The position numbers and the translations under genes were made by a program. Below are positions 11,858 to 22,803 of a stretch of DNA of 64,000 bases, in pieces. Positions within the stretch are counted from its first letter, which is position 1. Each line of letters starts with the position of its first letter. The notes under the pieces were generated by a model, which did not search any database, had not been told where the DNA came from, and was given only the letters and a program-made list of their open reading frames with translations. The stretch comes from Stereocaulon alpinum (lineage: Eukaryota > Ascomycota > Lecanoromycetes > Lecanorales > Stereocaulaceae): assembly GCA_018257865.1 (NCBI GenBank), contig JAEUBA010000074.1, forward strand, positions 62,001-126,000, written 5' to 3'.

Positions 11858-12088
11858 ATGTCGAGCTACTCTGGTTCTTATTACTCCTACCCATCAACCT
11901 CGAGTACCAATCATGGCGGCTATCGTTCTTCTAAGGGTCGCCGATCAGGTGGCTCCGCGCCACCCACCACGCAAGCAGCATATGGAGGAGTCTGGTATTG
12001 TTGCAAATGCAAAGGCTACAGTAGTGTTTACAATGAGCCACGATGCGGCCATTGTAACCATAGGATGTGTGACTGGTGCGCCAAGTAG
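11858..12088 (+). CDS. Small cysteine-rich zinc-ribbon-like protein, array member 2 (type A)
   Basis: 76 residues. The N-terminal half is Ser/Tyr/Gly-rich (SSYSGSYYSYPSTSSTNHGG) and the C-terminus is VWYCCKC-x11-CGHCNHRMCDWCAK. It shares the CCxC...CxxCxHxxCxxC pattern with members 1, 3 and 6. The open frame extends to 11765, but the ATG at 11858 is preferred because paralogues begin similarly and the TATA spacing is kept. No signal peptide is seen. Coding and upstream sequence both resemble member 3, offset about 2,016 bp, as expected of tandem duplication. Function unknown. Confidence 0.75.
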   Translation: MSSYSGSYYSYPSTSSTNHGGYRSSKGRRSGGSAPPTTQAAYGGVWYCCKCKGYSSVYNEPRCGHCNHRMCDWCAK

Positions 12089-13681
12089 CTGGCTTAGGCC
12101 CATCGGAACACATCGATCGAGGGGGAGACGATGGGTCAATGTGGGCAATACGGACGAAAGCACGCTGGGATAGATCTGTAAGACCGACACTGTTGGCTTT
12201 GGAAATTTGAGCGTTGCTTCTTGCATGCATTGTTCAGCGCGTTGTGTGATTCGATGGAGGGAGAGACCAGGTACAACATTACTGGCAAGACTGCAGGACG
12301 GAGGTCAAAGTGGTCAAGACAAGACCAGTTTACAGCAGCACTGGCACCCTCACCACAGGGTTTCGAACCCGGCATCAATGATATTGGACGGTTCAGCAGT
12401 TTTTGATTGCATACTTTGTTTCAGCTTTACTCGGGGTCGGCACAATCTTGCTTCTGGGTTTCAGGCAGCGCTGTTGTTTTGGTTCTATTTGAATGTTTTT
12501 CTTCCCCAGGAAGTATGATCTTTCCACTATGTAGAGGTAGTAGCCCATCTTTTCTTATAGCATAGCAAATTCAGATCCTTATAACAACACTACCCAGAAC
12601 ACAAAGCCGGGTGCTAAAGCTCAGAAATATTTGTCCTTTCCAACACGATCCAGTGTCTGCAATGAAAGCTGTTAAATGGACTTCTCTTTGGCTGTGGGTC
12701 TGTAGGTGATGGCTCACAACGCTTCTGGTGGCCTTGGAAACAGCATTACTCCGCAGAGAATTATGGCACCCCTTCACATTACACTATGAAGTCACTCACA
12801 ACTTCTACAACAACAGCTTTGTCTGCAGAATGTCATTTCAAAATATGTGTAGACATATGCAGCAGCATTCTGAAAGACTCCGAGCGATGCACGCCTAGCT
12901 CATCTAGTACTGATCGGGCGTAGTAGACTTTGTTAGCGCTATATCAAGCGTAAATCTCCGAGGTAGTCATCTACGCGGACAACAATGTACAACAATTAAT
13001 TAACTATGAATCTCCTCATGGTGAAGTTTGCGAAGAGTACACGTGAATACGCGTCTACGTGGAAAGTTGCGCTGCGCCTCTATTGATCGAACGGCGCCGG
13101 TAATTGGAACAAGGCGAAATTGAACCCCAGCTCAACAGGTGAGTGTTAAGTGACTCCTCCGCCCTTCGGTCATCTCGATCATGAACTTCATTTTAATGAC
13201 GCATAAGACAGTGCTGTTGCTAAATTGATGGTTGGTCCACGTATTGACCGCTTGCTAATTCCACAGTGCTTTGACTTGTTATTTTTGTAAGGTATGCATA
13301 TCAGGCAAAATGGGCTTGGTAGCGAAGCTGTACATGCCTCGGACTCAGAATTCAGCCATTTGTCAGGAAAGAATTGAATGGTCCCATTTCTTAGACTTCA
13401 CGGCTTCGCATAGGCGCAGTAATTGTCCTAGTTCACCTGATGTCTAATTTTCCACTCGCTGCTGCATTCTCCTATCATTCATATTCCAATAGGCAAAATG
13501 TTTGCTCTTGGCTTCTGATGACCGTTACTTTTTCGTCCCAAAAGGCGAGCTGTTCGGTCTCTACAAATAGTCACGTTGGGGCGAGCATATGATGATCATA
13601 GTGGCAGTGTTACAGTGGAGATGGTTTTCGTACGGTAAGAGTGAGCAGAGGCCGTTGAAGTGGATGACCTGTATGGTCTGC
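12089..13681. other. Intergenic, array unit 2 to 3
   Basis: Two dispersed repeats lie just downstream of member 2. From about 12910 the sequence resembles that from 10960 (GCGCTATATCAAGCGTAAAT at 12937 against GCGCTATACTGATCGTAAAT at 10969). TTCGGTCTCTAC at 13553-13564 matches 11521-11532 exactly, and GGCAGTGT at 13603-13610 matches the same block before members 1 and 2. A CACGTG lies at 13040-13045. No gene is seen. Confidence 0.5.
12262..12345 (+). repeat. Dispersed 25-bp repeat, two copies after member 2
   Basis: Copies at 12262-12287 and 12320-12345 match the repeat found four times downstream of member 1 (GAGACCAGGTACAACA, then TTACTGG; AAGACCAGTTTACAGCA, then GCACTGG). Confidence 0.65.
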
Positions 13682-13712
13682 GGATTGCCTCACTTCTCCA
13701 GACTGTTATAAA
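13682..13712 (+). promoter_or_regulatory. Array promoter module, member 3
   Basis: GGATTGCCTCACTTCT at 13682 precedes TATAAA (13707-13712), 167 bp before the ATG at 13874. It matches the modules of members 1 and 2 in sequence and spacing. Confidence 0.6.
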
Positions 13713-13873
13713 GATGGCAAAGGTTCCTCTGCTCTTCGCTCTTCAGTCTACAAGCATCTCCCCTTATACAGAAGACCTTACAAACACAACTCCGGTTTTC
13801 TACATCAACACTCCAAGGACTCTCCGAGATTTGCCTCCCTTTAAAACACTTGAAACGACGATCCATCTGCACT

Positions 13874-14119
13874 ATGCCTTCTAAATCCTCCCGCTCAGCA
13901 CGCAGTGGCTCCTCTCGCCACCATGATGCCTCCAAAGGTCAACACTACGAGTCCAATTACTACAAAAGCAGCTCTTCTCACGGCGACCGTTACTACGAGG
14001 AGCCATGCAACAATAGAGGGATGTACTTCTGCTGCAAGTGTGGTACAGGCATCAATACAAGTCTTTCAACAGGCTGTGTCAGTTGCGGCCACCACTGCTG
14101 TTCCTATTGCCAGAGATGA
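13874..14119 (+). CDS. Small cysteine-rich zinc-ribbon-like protein, array member 3 (type A)
   Basis: 81 residues. A Ser/Arg/His-rich N-terminal half (MPSKSSRSARSGSSRHH) is followed by YFCCKC-x11-CVSCGHHCCSYCQR. Here the leading Trp of the motif is replaced by Tyr, but every Cys and the His are kept. An in-frame ATG at 13850 would add eight residues; the ATG at 13874 is chosen because its first residues resemble those of member 2. No signal peptide or membrane segment is seen. It is the last member before the palmitoyltransferase gene interrupts the array. Function unknown. Confidence 0.75.
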   Translation: MPSKSSRSARSGSSRHHDASKGQHYESNYYKSSSSHGDRYYEEPCNNRGMYFCCKCGTGINTSLSTGCVSCGHHCCSYCQR

Positions 14120-14192
14120 ATGGTAAGAAGCAGAAAGCAAGGAATGGAGCGAGGAGGAGAGCAGTGGACTACACCGTACGGGAACAACTACA

Positions 14193-14245
14193 GCACAGAA
14201 CCCAGAACCCAGAACCCAGAACCCAGAAGCCCAGAAATCCAGACC
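14193..14245 (+). repeat. (CAGAACC)n microsatellite
   Basis: About four perfect CAGAACC units run into degenerate CAGAAGCC, CAGAAATC and CAGACC units. It lies directly downstream of array member 3, where a degenerate copy of the dispersed repeat (near 14155-14184) is also found. Confidence 0.75.
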
Positions 14246-14778
14246 CTACATTTCCAAATCACGACATTCAAGCCCTGCAATTCAGCGTTTCATTTCCCCA
14301 CATCATTTCAACAACTAGAACGACTGCTATATCGCGCGAGGACCCCCACAGGCCCTCATCTCCTCGTCATATTCCTTACTTGACGTTTGCTATTGTTGGT
14401 GCTCAATTTTACATGTACGATTAGCTAGATAGATCATTCCTATATTCAACTCGTCACACGCACTTGACCTTGCCTTCAATAGACCAATTATGATATGATC
14501 CCATACCGGTTCCTTGCACTTACAAAGATAAAAGACCAGTAGGCTGAGTGGAGCAGTGCTTGGAACGTGTGTTGAAAGGCGCTGAGTCTCAACTGGTCGT
14601 CTCTATGTAGTCGCGATGCGGACGTTTAAGGACAACTTTGGCGCAAAAGTTGATTAACAAGCCTGGAACGGCCAGTTCTGGTGCAATCGGCCGTCTCTCT
14701 GTCTAAAAGTACGTCTAAAAGTACAGTATTTGAGTAAAAACACGGCGCTGTCCTTGCCTGACTCCATGTACACCGAAT
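14246..14778. other. Intergenic, convergent 3' ends
   Basis: This lies between array member 3 (+) and the palmitoyltransferase gene (-). TCTAAAAGTA is repeated at about 14702 and 14713. No gene is seen. Confidence 0.45.
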
Positions 14779-16600
14779 CTAATTTGCAGTCCCATTCGTA
14801 CGTCCCAGACCGCTTTCCAAGTCTACCTCGTTCCCACTAATTGTACGAGCCTTCTCATATGGACTATAGTCATGCCTCATTTCCACCTCCCCAGATGCAG
14901 CAGTATCACTTCGATGCCGCCGCCGCCTGCGCCTCCGCCTTCTGTGTGTTTTCTCCGCATCCACCTCTTCTGGAGGTTGGATTCCTGCTTCTCGCCGCAT
15001 TCGTTGAACAACAGGACCCATGGCAAATTGGCTATCGGGTGCATCATGATAGCAGCAAGGGCTGTATCTGATTGGTAAAAACCAGTCATACCAGTGTTCT
15101 CCCATTACAGTCTTGAAGTTCTGATATGGCCCTAAATCAAATGGGTTCTCTCCGGGCTTTGTGTGAAGAATGGCGAACGTTCTGACTGCACCGGCAGCTT
15201 GATCACTAGATGGGTTCGAGCCCTCCGGGACTTGCTGTGTGGAGTATGAGATGGTTCGGAATCTAGGTGGTGTTTCTGGAAGGCTTGGCATGTACAAGGC
15301 CAACGTCCAGACGATAGTCTTGCGGGACAAATTCTCAATGGTGCTGGAGTTTATGAGTACGAATTGGAGAGAGCTACCAGTCATTCCGATAGTGAACATG
15401 CCGAATAGTGCGGCTCTAAACAAATATGAGTTATATGCTTGGTGCAAGGAGTAAAAGTCTACTTACAGACATAGAGCGACGAGCCAATGGATATTGATGG
15501 TGTTGGTCTGCGATCCAAAGTCAGCCTGATAGCTTTCACGACGTTGAAATAGGCTTTGTTCAAGGCGAGACATAGGTCTTGAGACTGGGCTTCCGTTCCC
15601 AGCCGTGTTGCTGCCTGCATCGAGCTGCAGCCCGCGCAGCCTCATCCTTGATGTTTGGGTGTAGTGGGGCAAATTCATGATACAAGTAGAATTCCATACC
15701 TTTCTCTTGTACTCTGCAAAGTAATATGCCGTAACTATAAGGCTGAAGATACAATAGACCGCGGTCGAGGCCACGAATTGAACAAAGAACTTGAAGGACG
15801 TCTCAGAGACCACGCCGCCGACCCTAGAAGCCATTAGCGCTGTTCGCTGCAAGTTCCATCGCTATGCAAACTTGCAAGACACTTTCAACAATGTCTTGAA
15901 GATGCCACGGCTGTGGCGTGCACTCTGGAGCACTTACCATGGGCAAAAATGGTCCATTTTGCGTGTGCACCGGTCGATTTCGCTGCAGTGGTGGGCTCTA
16001 TCCGGCTTATAGTTTAGGCATTTTGAGCACCATATAGGTCGACCGTCTCCTTGACAAACGAATGCATCTTTAGTGATAAAGTCTCTTATGCTAGGCGCCA
16101 GCTGTGTCGTCGCGCTCCCTGGGGAACCTTCATAAATGTAGGCGTTGCTGGCCGAATCCCTGTTGCCTTCACTCATATTCTTAGAATTGTCGCTGTCTTT
16201 CTTGCTATGTTCCTTTCTACGCCGTTGCATTCCCCTTGCCTTGTGCTCTTGCTGAGCGTACCATTGCGGGCCGCGCGGTACATAGCCGGGATTGTATGTG
16301 ACGGTGAATAGGAGGCGAAAGTAGGTAAGAGCCATGAGTAGAAGAAGAGTGGAGTACAAGACCAGAATTGCAATGCCTGCGCCATGTCGTGGAGTATGGA
16401 GAGAGGGAGGAGGGTTGATGAGGTAGTTGGCTGTTGTTTCAATGAGCAAGGGTAGATTTTACGTCCATAGGTCTTCTCTCACCGCATATGAGCACTATCA
16501 CCACCCAGGTCGCATATCCTGTGATTCCAATGAGTACAAGTGGAATGATCCGGGACACCCAGAGGTTGGCTGCTGTCTTATTGAACCGAGCCTGGTCCAT
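14779..16600 (-). CDS. PFA5: Palmitoyltransferase, DHHC family (Pfa5 type)
   Basis: Exons 16600-16483, 16430-15938, 15823-15700, 15507-15467 and 15415-14779 join to 470 residues. Hydrophobic segments occur near the N-terminus (IIPLVLIGITGYATWVVIVL), before the catalytic domain, and twice after it. The zinc/catalytic core reads WCSKCLNYKPDRAHHC, then SEIDRCTRKMDHFCPWVGG. The third residue of the active motif is Phe (DHFC), which I recall in several filamentous-fungal Pfa5 proteins. A TTxE-type segment follows the last membrane spans. The enzyme S-palmitoylates proteins at membranes. The 15508-15699 intron is 192 bp, has no in-frame stop, and would add 64 residues if retained. A start at 16645 is also possible. 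The gene sits on the opposite strand inside the small-protein array. Confidence 0.85.
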
Positions 16601-18184
16601 TGAAAGATACGTAGGGCTTGGCGGTAAGCCCTCGAATGTCAGCAATCCATAGAACAGGACCTTCTATAAGACGATAGGCCTTGATCAGGGTGATATTTTG
16701 ATTTGGAAGGGCTATAGTCATAATCATGCCGATGTGTCCTATGGTACCAGAGTTCAGCTTCTCGGGCCACCTAATTAGTGAAGCGGCATGATGTAGAAAC
16801 CTAAGCTAACGGTTACATACATAAATTTCACTAGCGTGGATATCTATACGCCAGAAGCGCTAAGCGCCGAAGGGCGACGAACCGTCCCTCGATTCTCGAG
16901 ACTCAAAGTCTTGTCTCTTCTTTCAGTACCTTGAAGAATCCAAGCACATTTGTCGTCATACAATTATAGTGGGCCAGTGACAGCGGGGAAATTATGCTAT
17001 GATTCCGACTGCTTACCTTCAATGTGAACCAGGCAAAGAAGGCGGCTAGAAGTTAGCTTGAAGGTTTTCTGTAGTACTGACAAGCATCATCTCATGATCA
17101 TCACTCATACTTCGCGGACTTGCGGTGGGTCTACTTTGTTGGAGCGGTGTGGTCTCAATGTTTTACTATCAGCAACGCTGCCTCTTCAGACTTTTATTCC
17201 GTGACGGGGATGGCTATCTGGACGCTCCCGGGGGCAGCACGGAAACCAGTAATATCACTATACAATGAACGATCAATCGTTGCCCCCGAGCTAAAGCTCT
17301 ACGCTCAGCCACGCTCAAGTAACCTCAACGAATAATCTTGGTGTCCGATCCGAGGGTAGCGGGGGCGAAGCTCTCATCCTTGATGCAGTTTTGCTCCTCT
17401 GACGATCGCCCAGCAGGTCCTTGCGACAGTCCAATCCCATCAAAGTCAGGCTGAAGAAGAGATAGTGTCCTCATTACCGCAGACCTTACGGGTGCCAAGG
17501 TCGAAGTCGATCAGAAAGGCTCTCCTATCAAGTCGAAATACCCATGGTCCCCAGCGAATTGTTGAGCCTTACTAGTATGCTAGGATTTGATAGATATCTG
17601 CTTGGTGTTACTTTGGGTGGTGCCGTTGGGCTATCGATCAGACAGCAGCGCTCGCTCGCTAAAAAATCTATATCCTACCAATAGAGCATGCTGTAGCTAG
17701 CTCGAATAATGATTTATGGTGGGACACATTTGTTCTACTACGCCCTCCCGTATCGGCCGGAGCTTGACGGATATGCCATCGAGTATTGCGGTCATTCGGT
17801 CCGGACTCAATAAGCACAATACAGCGAGCCGTGAGATAAGCACCGATTGACTTCAGTGGCCACCAAGGCCTTGCCCTCTTACTTCGCCTGCCCTTCACCG
17901 CGCTCTCTGTATGACATTAAGGTGAACTCGAAATCTTGGAAGTCAATGGCGGGAATCCGTATAGAAATCGGGAGCCTTGAAGCCGCCTGGGTTGCGATCC
18001 TTCAAGAATATATAACCCAGCGGACACCTGCATGGTAACATGCTCTGTACAGCTCATCGTTTCAAAGTCGGACAAAGTCAATCGCCTTAGAACTACTCTA
18101 CACTACTGGTAGTCAATACTTGTTTCCCTCTCATACAAGATTTACCACTCCCGCACCACAAATATCAACCTATCAATCGCATTC
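16601..18184. other. Gene-poor interval and upstream region of array member 4
   Basis: I see no gene. TATATAA at 18009-18015 lies 176 bp before the ATG proposed for array member 4, matching the spacing of the other members. Confidence 0.5.
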
Positions 18185-18455
18185 ATGGAGCAGATCCCGC
18201 TGAAAGAGCACAGTCGTGGCTGCCAAGGACGCTATAACCAGCCCGCATTAGTTGGCGAAGCTGTCCATTCTCTGAAAATTGAGCATTATCCAGGTCTGCC
18301 GCGCGCATCGTAATATGAGATTATTGACTCAAGATCGGATAGACATCGGTGCTCTGCCCCAGTCGAGACCCGCCTGGTATTGCCCAAACTGCGCGACTGG
18401 TCCTTACAACACAGAAATCGACGAGCATTGCCCTAACTGTGGTCGTAAGCGCTAG
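18185..18455 (+). CDS. Small zinc-ribbon-like protein, array member 4 (type B)
   Basis: The C-terminal exon (18334-18455) is secure: it encodes AWYCPNCATGPYNT, then EIDEHCPNCGRKR and a stop, a CxxC-x12-CxxC zinc-ribbon-like motif with a basic end. Two models exist. A single-exon frame from the ATG at 18315 gives 46 residues. Removing a 40-bp GT-AG intron (18294-18333) joins an upstream frame from the ATG at 18185 and gives 76 residues, the same length as members 2 and 8. The TATA box 176 bp before 18185 fits the array spacing, so the spliced model is preferred, but the intron is short and its donor (GTCTGC) weak. No signal peptide is seen. Function unknown. Confidence 0.6.
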
Positions 18456-19773
18456 CGCACTATAGGAAGGCGTTGCGGGTTCTAAGGATGATGGGTCACT
18501 AGTGCTTTGGAGGATGAGCAGTTCTAATGGGGTCTTTTCATTCGATATTGACAAGTCATTTGTAGTAGCGGAGATTTTAACACTCTTTTTTTTCTTATGT
18601 TCATGCTGGATAACTACTTTATCTGTTAGGCCTTCTAAGAAATTGAGAATGCCATTCCGTCTGATTGAAACATCGGTCGTCTGCTCACGATCTACAATAC
18701 AGTTGGTTACCAGCGATTTCAATAGCACTGCAGTACTTGAACGGTATGTAGTGTGTAACTTTTAGCATTCGTCTCATGCACCTAGGATTTCAGTAACAGA
18801 GTTCCAACGTGCTTTAATTTTGGGGTGAATACCACTCACGGCTTCCATGAGGGCCTACCAATCGTACTCGATTGTCAGTCAAAGCTAGCCAATCTTTGCG
18901 TGCGGACCCACATCATCTTCAAGCTTATTGTATACATGTCACAAGACCACGTTGGGATCCGAGTAGAGGGAATGCTATGACTAGAAAATAGGGCTGCATA
19001 TTGTGGCTATGCTCCGATGAAACCCACGTTGCTAGCGGGAAGAGAGCGCTGACTTGTTAGAATCTCGGAGGACATTCCCATAAGGTACATAAGTGGATCT
19101 GATCGCTAGACCTTATGAGGCGTATGGCTCTAGAGTTTCCTTGCTAGTGAAGATACTAGTATGTCCATAGAAGAAAGCTCTAAGCCTCCCAAAGACTGTC
19201 ACACCGACCAATCCCACGGATCACTAAAGTCTGCGCAAGTCTAAGCCTCTCTAGTGTCCTCACACCGATATGATACGTCATCCGGAGTCGAACCCTGGAT
19301 AGTAGGTCAGAATCCGTCTTTTGCAGGGAACATGTCGCTAGATAATGATTACAGCATGCATAATAATAGCGATTCTCCTATAGAGCTGTTAATAGGCCTT
19401 TTCCTTTTACAGTAATCGCCATTGTTGCTCTTTGTCTCCCTTGTCAAAGGACACCGTAGATCTCTAATGTTTCTAGCCAAATATACCAGGAGCCAATTAA
19501 TGTTTTCGAACATTCCCTGAGCCCGATACATTATCAATCATTAGATACAAGTCGCTAACACCGAGAACCGTTCTGCTCCGCCATTGCATTGACCACTGTT
19601 CTCACGCCTCGTTCTTGACAGCAATATTGTACTGATGAAGGGAAATGTCAAGCTTGTTCTCTCGGGCAGGCCGTGAGATGACAAGCAAAGCCCCTTCAGG
19701 GCGTCGCTGTTCCACGAACATCAATGTTGAAGGAAGCGGTGTAAGAACCTTTCAAGTACTTCGTAAAGCCTAA
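18456..19773. other. Gene-poor interval, array unit 4 to 5
   Basis: I see no gene. Near 19280-19300 the minus strand contains GGGTTCGACTCC, which resembles a tRNA T-arm but lacks a pairing stem. Confidence 0.45.
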
Positions 19774-19801
19774 GGATAGTCCTCGCTGATTTTCATATAA
19801 G
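19774..19801 (+). promoter_or_regulatory. Array promoter module, member 5
   Basis: GGATAGTCCTCGCT at 19774 precedes TATAAG (19796-19801), 175 bp before the ATG at 19971. It is the same module as before members 1-3, with a one-base insertion in the upstream box. Confidence 0.55.
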
Positions 19802-19970
19802 AAGACGCAAATCTCCTCAGAGATTCCTTCAGAATGTATCTCGACAGTATATGATTCTGTGACAAGAATTCCCAAGACATCATAGATTCAACGACATTCC
19901 AGATCGCTAAGGTAGCAATCTGCTTTCAACATCAACACGTCTTAGCAGCCTTTCGAACGCAATCAATCCC

Positions 19971-20120
19971 ATGGCACCACCACCCCCGCCTCCGCCACCT
20001 GGAACGACCCACTGGTACTGCGGCCACTGTCATAACGGACCCATGTCAAACCGCTTCGATAACGCTTGCAATTTCTGCTTCTTCGCCAGAGACAGTTCGG
20101 CTCAGCACGTTCGTCTCTAG
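19971..20120 (+). CDS. Small zinc-ribbon-like protein, array member 5 (type B)
   Basis: 49 residues, starting MAPPPPPPPPG, then HWYCGHCHNGPMSNRFDNAC and NFC. The motif WYCxxC-x12-CxxC is the short type B form, lacking the additional CxHxxCxxC seen in type A. The poly-Pro stretch is N-terminal here but C-terminal in members 7 and 8, which suggests shuffling or independent growth of Pro codons. TATA spacing (175 bp) and the HNGPM segment, similar to SGPMTIG/NGPMTIG in members 7 and 8, support it as a real gene despite its size. Function unknown. Confidence 0.65.
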   Translation: MAPPPPPPPPGTTHWYCGHCHNGPMSNRFDNACNFCFFARDSSAQHVRL

Positions 20121-22491
20121 CAATGTATCTCACGCATCTCACCAGCCGTTTTCTTAACCTTTTTTCTGTGTTATGTTAAGAGATTACATGGACATCACCA
20201 GTCGTGGAAGAAGACATTCTACCTTCCTACCATCTTCAGACGGTTGCTCGTAGAGCGTGGGAACCGTGCCTTGCATTACCACTCAACACCTTCTTTCACC
20301 ATAGAAGTCACCATCGTTCATTTCTTCACAGCCCCACAGCCACGGTGGAGGCCACACGACCAACATATTGCTTCGATGTATTCTCCGCGCTAGTCAACTC
20401 AACAGAGAAGCGAAGGACCATGTCCAATCTCACAAATCTCCAACGGGGGAACAAATGCAACAGGGCTATACATTGTCGATCAATGCGTTTATCTTCCTGT
20501 TCCATAGACAAACTCAGGGCAAATATGACGTATCCAATAACAATTCTATATTTTTTGCACTTATCGATCTTCCTTGAGTGTAAGAGGCTCATTGCTTTGT
20601 ATGCAAAGGCTATCCATCCATGTAGGTCTTGAAATCCTCGGGAATTCAAAGTCAGAACCAACTTTCACTTGATGGGCAATGTAGTCGTTCTTAGCAAGGG
20701 AGAAACACGATGGGGCACTTTACCCCTGCAGTATCAGATAAACGCCTTGACGCGCGCTAAATGTTATCTTGAAAGCTAAAAAGGAAACGGAAAGAACTTC
20801 CGATTGTCATGTAATCTTCATGCTCTTGACGACTCTCCATCACACGACATTGACGACACTTCTTTGGGGCAGCGCGGAATATGTAAGGCTTTTATAGACC
20901 GCCCCATATTTGGGTCCTGCACAGCCATGCAAAGGCAAATGAAGGCCCCGATGGCCGTTAGAGCGTACGGCGGTGAGTTACGGCTCGCTCTAGACCGAAG
21001 AACAGAACACAATCTCTCAAGCTTTGGTGTGGCTCTATTCATCGCTCATGCTAGTCGACTGCTTCAATGACGTGAATGGACCCTGTAGATCAAGGCCAGG
21101 TCACACGATCGGTCAGGTTTCTGGGATCGAGCTTCGTCTCATGCGGATCCTTCTTCTCGGTGCCCTTCCTTGAATGCCTCTCTTTCGAGACAGTAAAGCT
21201 GTTCCCATGGTCCTGAGTGATGTATTTTGCCTCCTCCCCTTGAGGCTATGCTTGATTCTTTCATTATGGCATAGCATATGTACCTCGAATCAGATCTCAT
21301 TCGAGTCAAAGAATATTCTGCAAGACGAGGCGAGTTCGGCAATCTTCCGAGATGACGTGAAAGCCCGTAAATCATCATGGATGTTCTCATTGGAGCATCG
21401 CCACCTTCCATAGAAGATCCGTTAGCTGGCCGACCTATGTACCCTGCCAATGAAAGGGACCGCTATTGTGGACGCCGGATTGCTATGCGGTTTCACGATG
21501 GCTTCTCCTTGTGACATTAGTAGCGTTGAACCTGGTTATGCGCTACTCGAGCATGAGTTACCGTGCACTGGGTTCCTTTCGTCACTGAACCAGGGCTGAT
21601 GTGCGCGAGATCTTCAAAAGTCTAACATTGCATCTCGTCCTTTGACTCCCTGGGTAGGCCGTTATCAGATAGGTAGTGTGTGCTACGGGGAATGACTCTG
21701 CATCTCCGTCGCCCTCGTGAGCGGTCAGTCTTCGATTGCCAATACAATCAGCTACGGCTCCATTCGCTACGCAAGACGGTCACGCAACCGCATCCCTTGG
21801 TGAGAAGGAGTGCAGATCACGACGTGGAATGAGTGCTGACTTATGCATCATGGGACTACTTGAAGCTTCGCTACATCCCTCCGGCCCTACGTTCATCAAG
21901 TCAAGTAGTGCAAACACTCGCCTACGAAGTTTGCGCGATTCTAGGATCTTCATTCTTCAGGACTGGATGGGATCGACCGCCCTTGATGCCTTGTTGTACG
22001 TCAAGTCGATAATATGCCTTTTTATGAGTACTTCCTGCTTCTTTCCCAGCCCCAGATCGTCAGCTGAGGACACCTCAGGTTTACCGCCCTTAGAGCGGTT
22101 GACAATATCCGGTTACCTCCTAGTTAAGTATAAAGACCCAGCGATAACCCACTGATCTAACAGTGCTTCTAACGTAATTTTGTCCGTGCTGAAAGTCTTC
22201 AAGTTATTGGTCACTGACCAGCCACGAAGTTGTCACCTACTACCTAGCTGAGATCTTGTCCGAACGCATTTCACGGCCACACTCCTCTCGACCGTTACCG
22301 CCGCTATGACAGGCAAGAGATCAGCCTGAGCCAGCCATCACTTACTTACCAAACGCTCTACCTTGTCAGCATCTTGTTGTCCCAGTCAACTCAAGCTGAT
22401 AAGGTTTGTGCGTATGATTCGACCCACAAGCTCCAGGCTAAGACGGATTCCATTTTACGGTCAAATTGTCTACACTGTCTCTTCATTCACA
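20121..22491. other. Gene-poor interval, array unit 5 to 6
   Basis: Only short unremarkable open frames are present. A TATA box (TATAAA, 22129-22134) follows GGTTACCTCC at 22111, a degenerate form of the array promoter box; it lies 363 bp before member 6, further than in the other units. Confidence 0.45.
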
Positions 22492-22803
22492 ATGTCTACA
22501 AAACCGCCTCAGTCTGCGAGCGATCGCTCCCCCCAGAGCAATATCAAAAATGGCCCGTCGAGTGCTGCTCCACAGACGGCCAACCATACCCAGCGTACCC
22601 CGGCTACTCGGGCCCATACGATTCTGTCTAGTTGGTACTGCTGCCAATGTAATCACGGTCCTTTGAGCACAGAGACCGACCCCAGCTGTATCAACCTCAT
22701 CAATGGTCGCCCTTGCGGCCACCGCTGCTGCTACTTTTGCAGACTGGACGCGAACCCTGTGGTTCCCGAACCGGCAGACTTCACAAGAAGGGAACATGCA
22801 TAG
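22492..22803 (+). CDS. Small cysteine-rich zinc-ribbon-like protein, array member 6 (type A)
   Basis: 103 residues, the longest member. The N-terminal half is Ser/Thr/Gln/Pro-rich. The motif SWYCCQCNHGPLSTETDPSC is followed by INLINGRPCGHRCCYFC, so CCxC and CxHxxCxxC are kept, but the internal CxxC spacing is widened to Cx8C. The NHGPL segment also resembles the type B members (HNGPM, TGPYN), so this gene bridges the two forms. A 20-residue tail follows the motif. The frame is open to 22363, but the ATG at 22492 sits in a typical AC-rich leader context. No signal peptide is seen. Function unknown. Confidence 0.75.
   Translation: MSTKPPQSASDRSPQSNIKNGPSSAAPQTANHTQRTPATRAHTILSSWYCCQCNHGPLSTETDPSCINLINGRPCGHRCCYFCRLDANPVVPEPADFTRREHA

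Noticed and set aside
19260..19330. Possible minus-strand tRNA (GGGTTCGACTCC)
   Set aside because: The T-loop-like string has no pairing T-stem, and no acceptor, D or anticodon arms can be formed around it.
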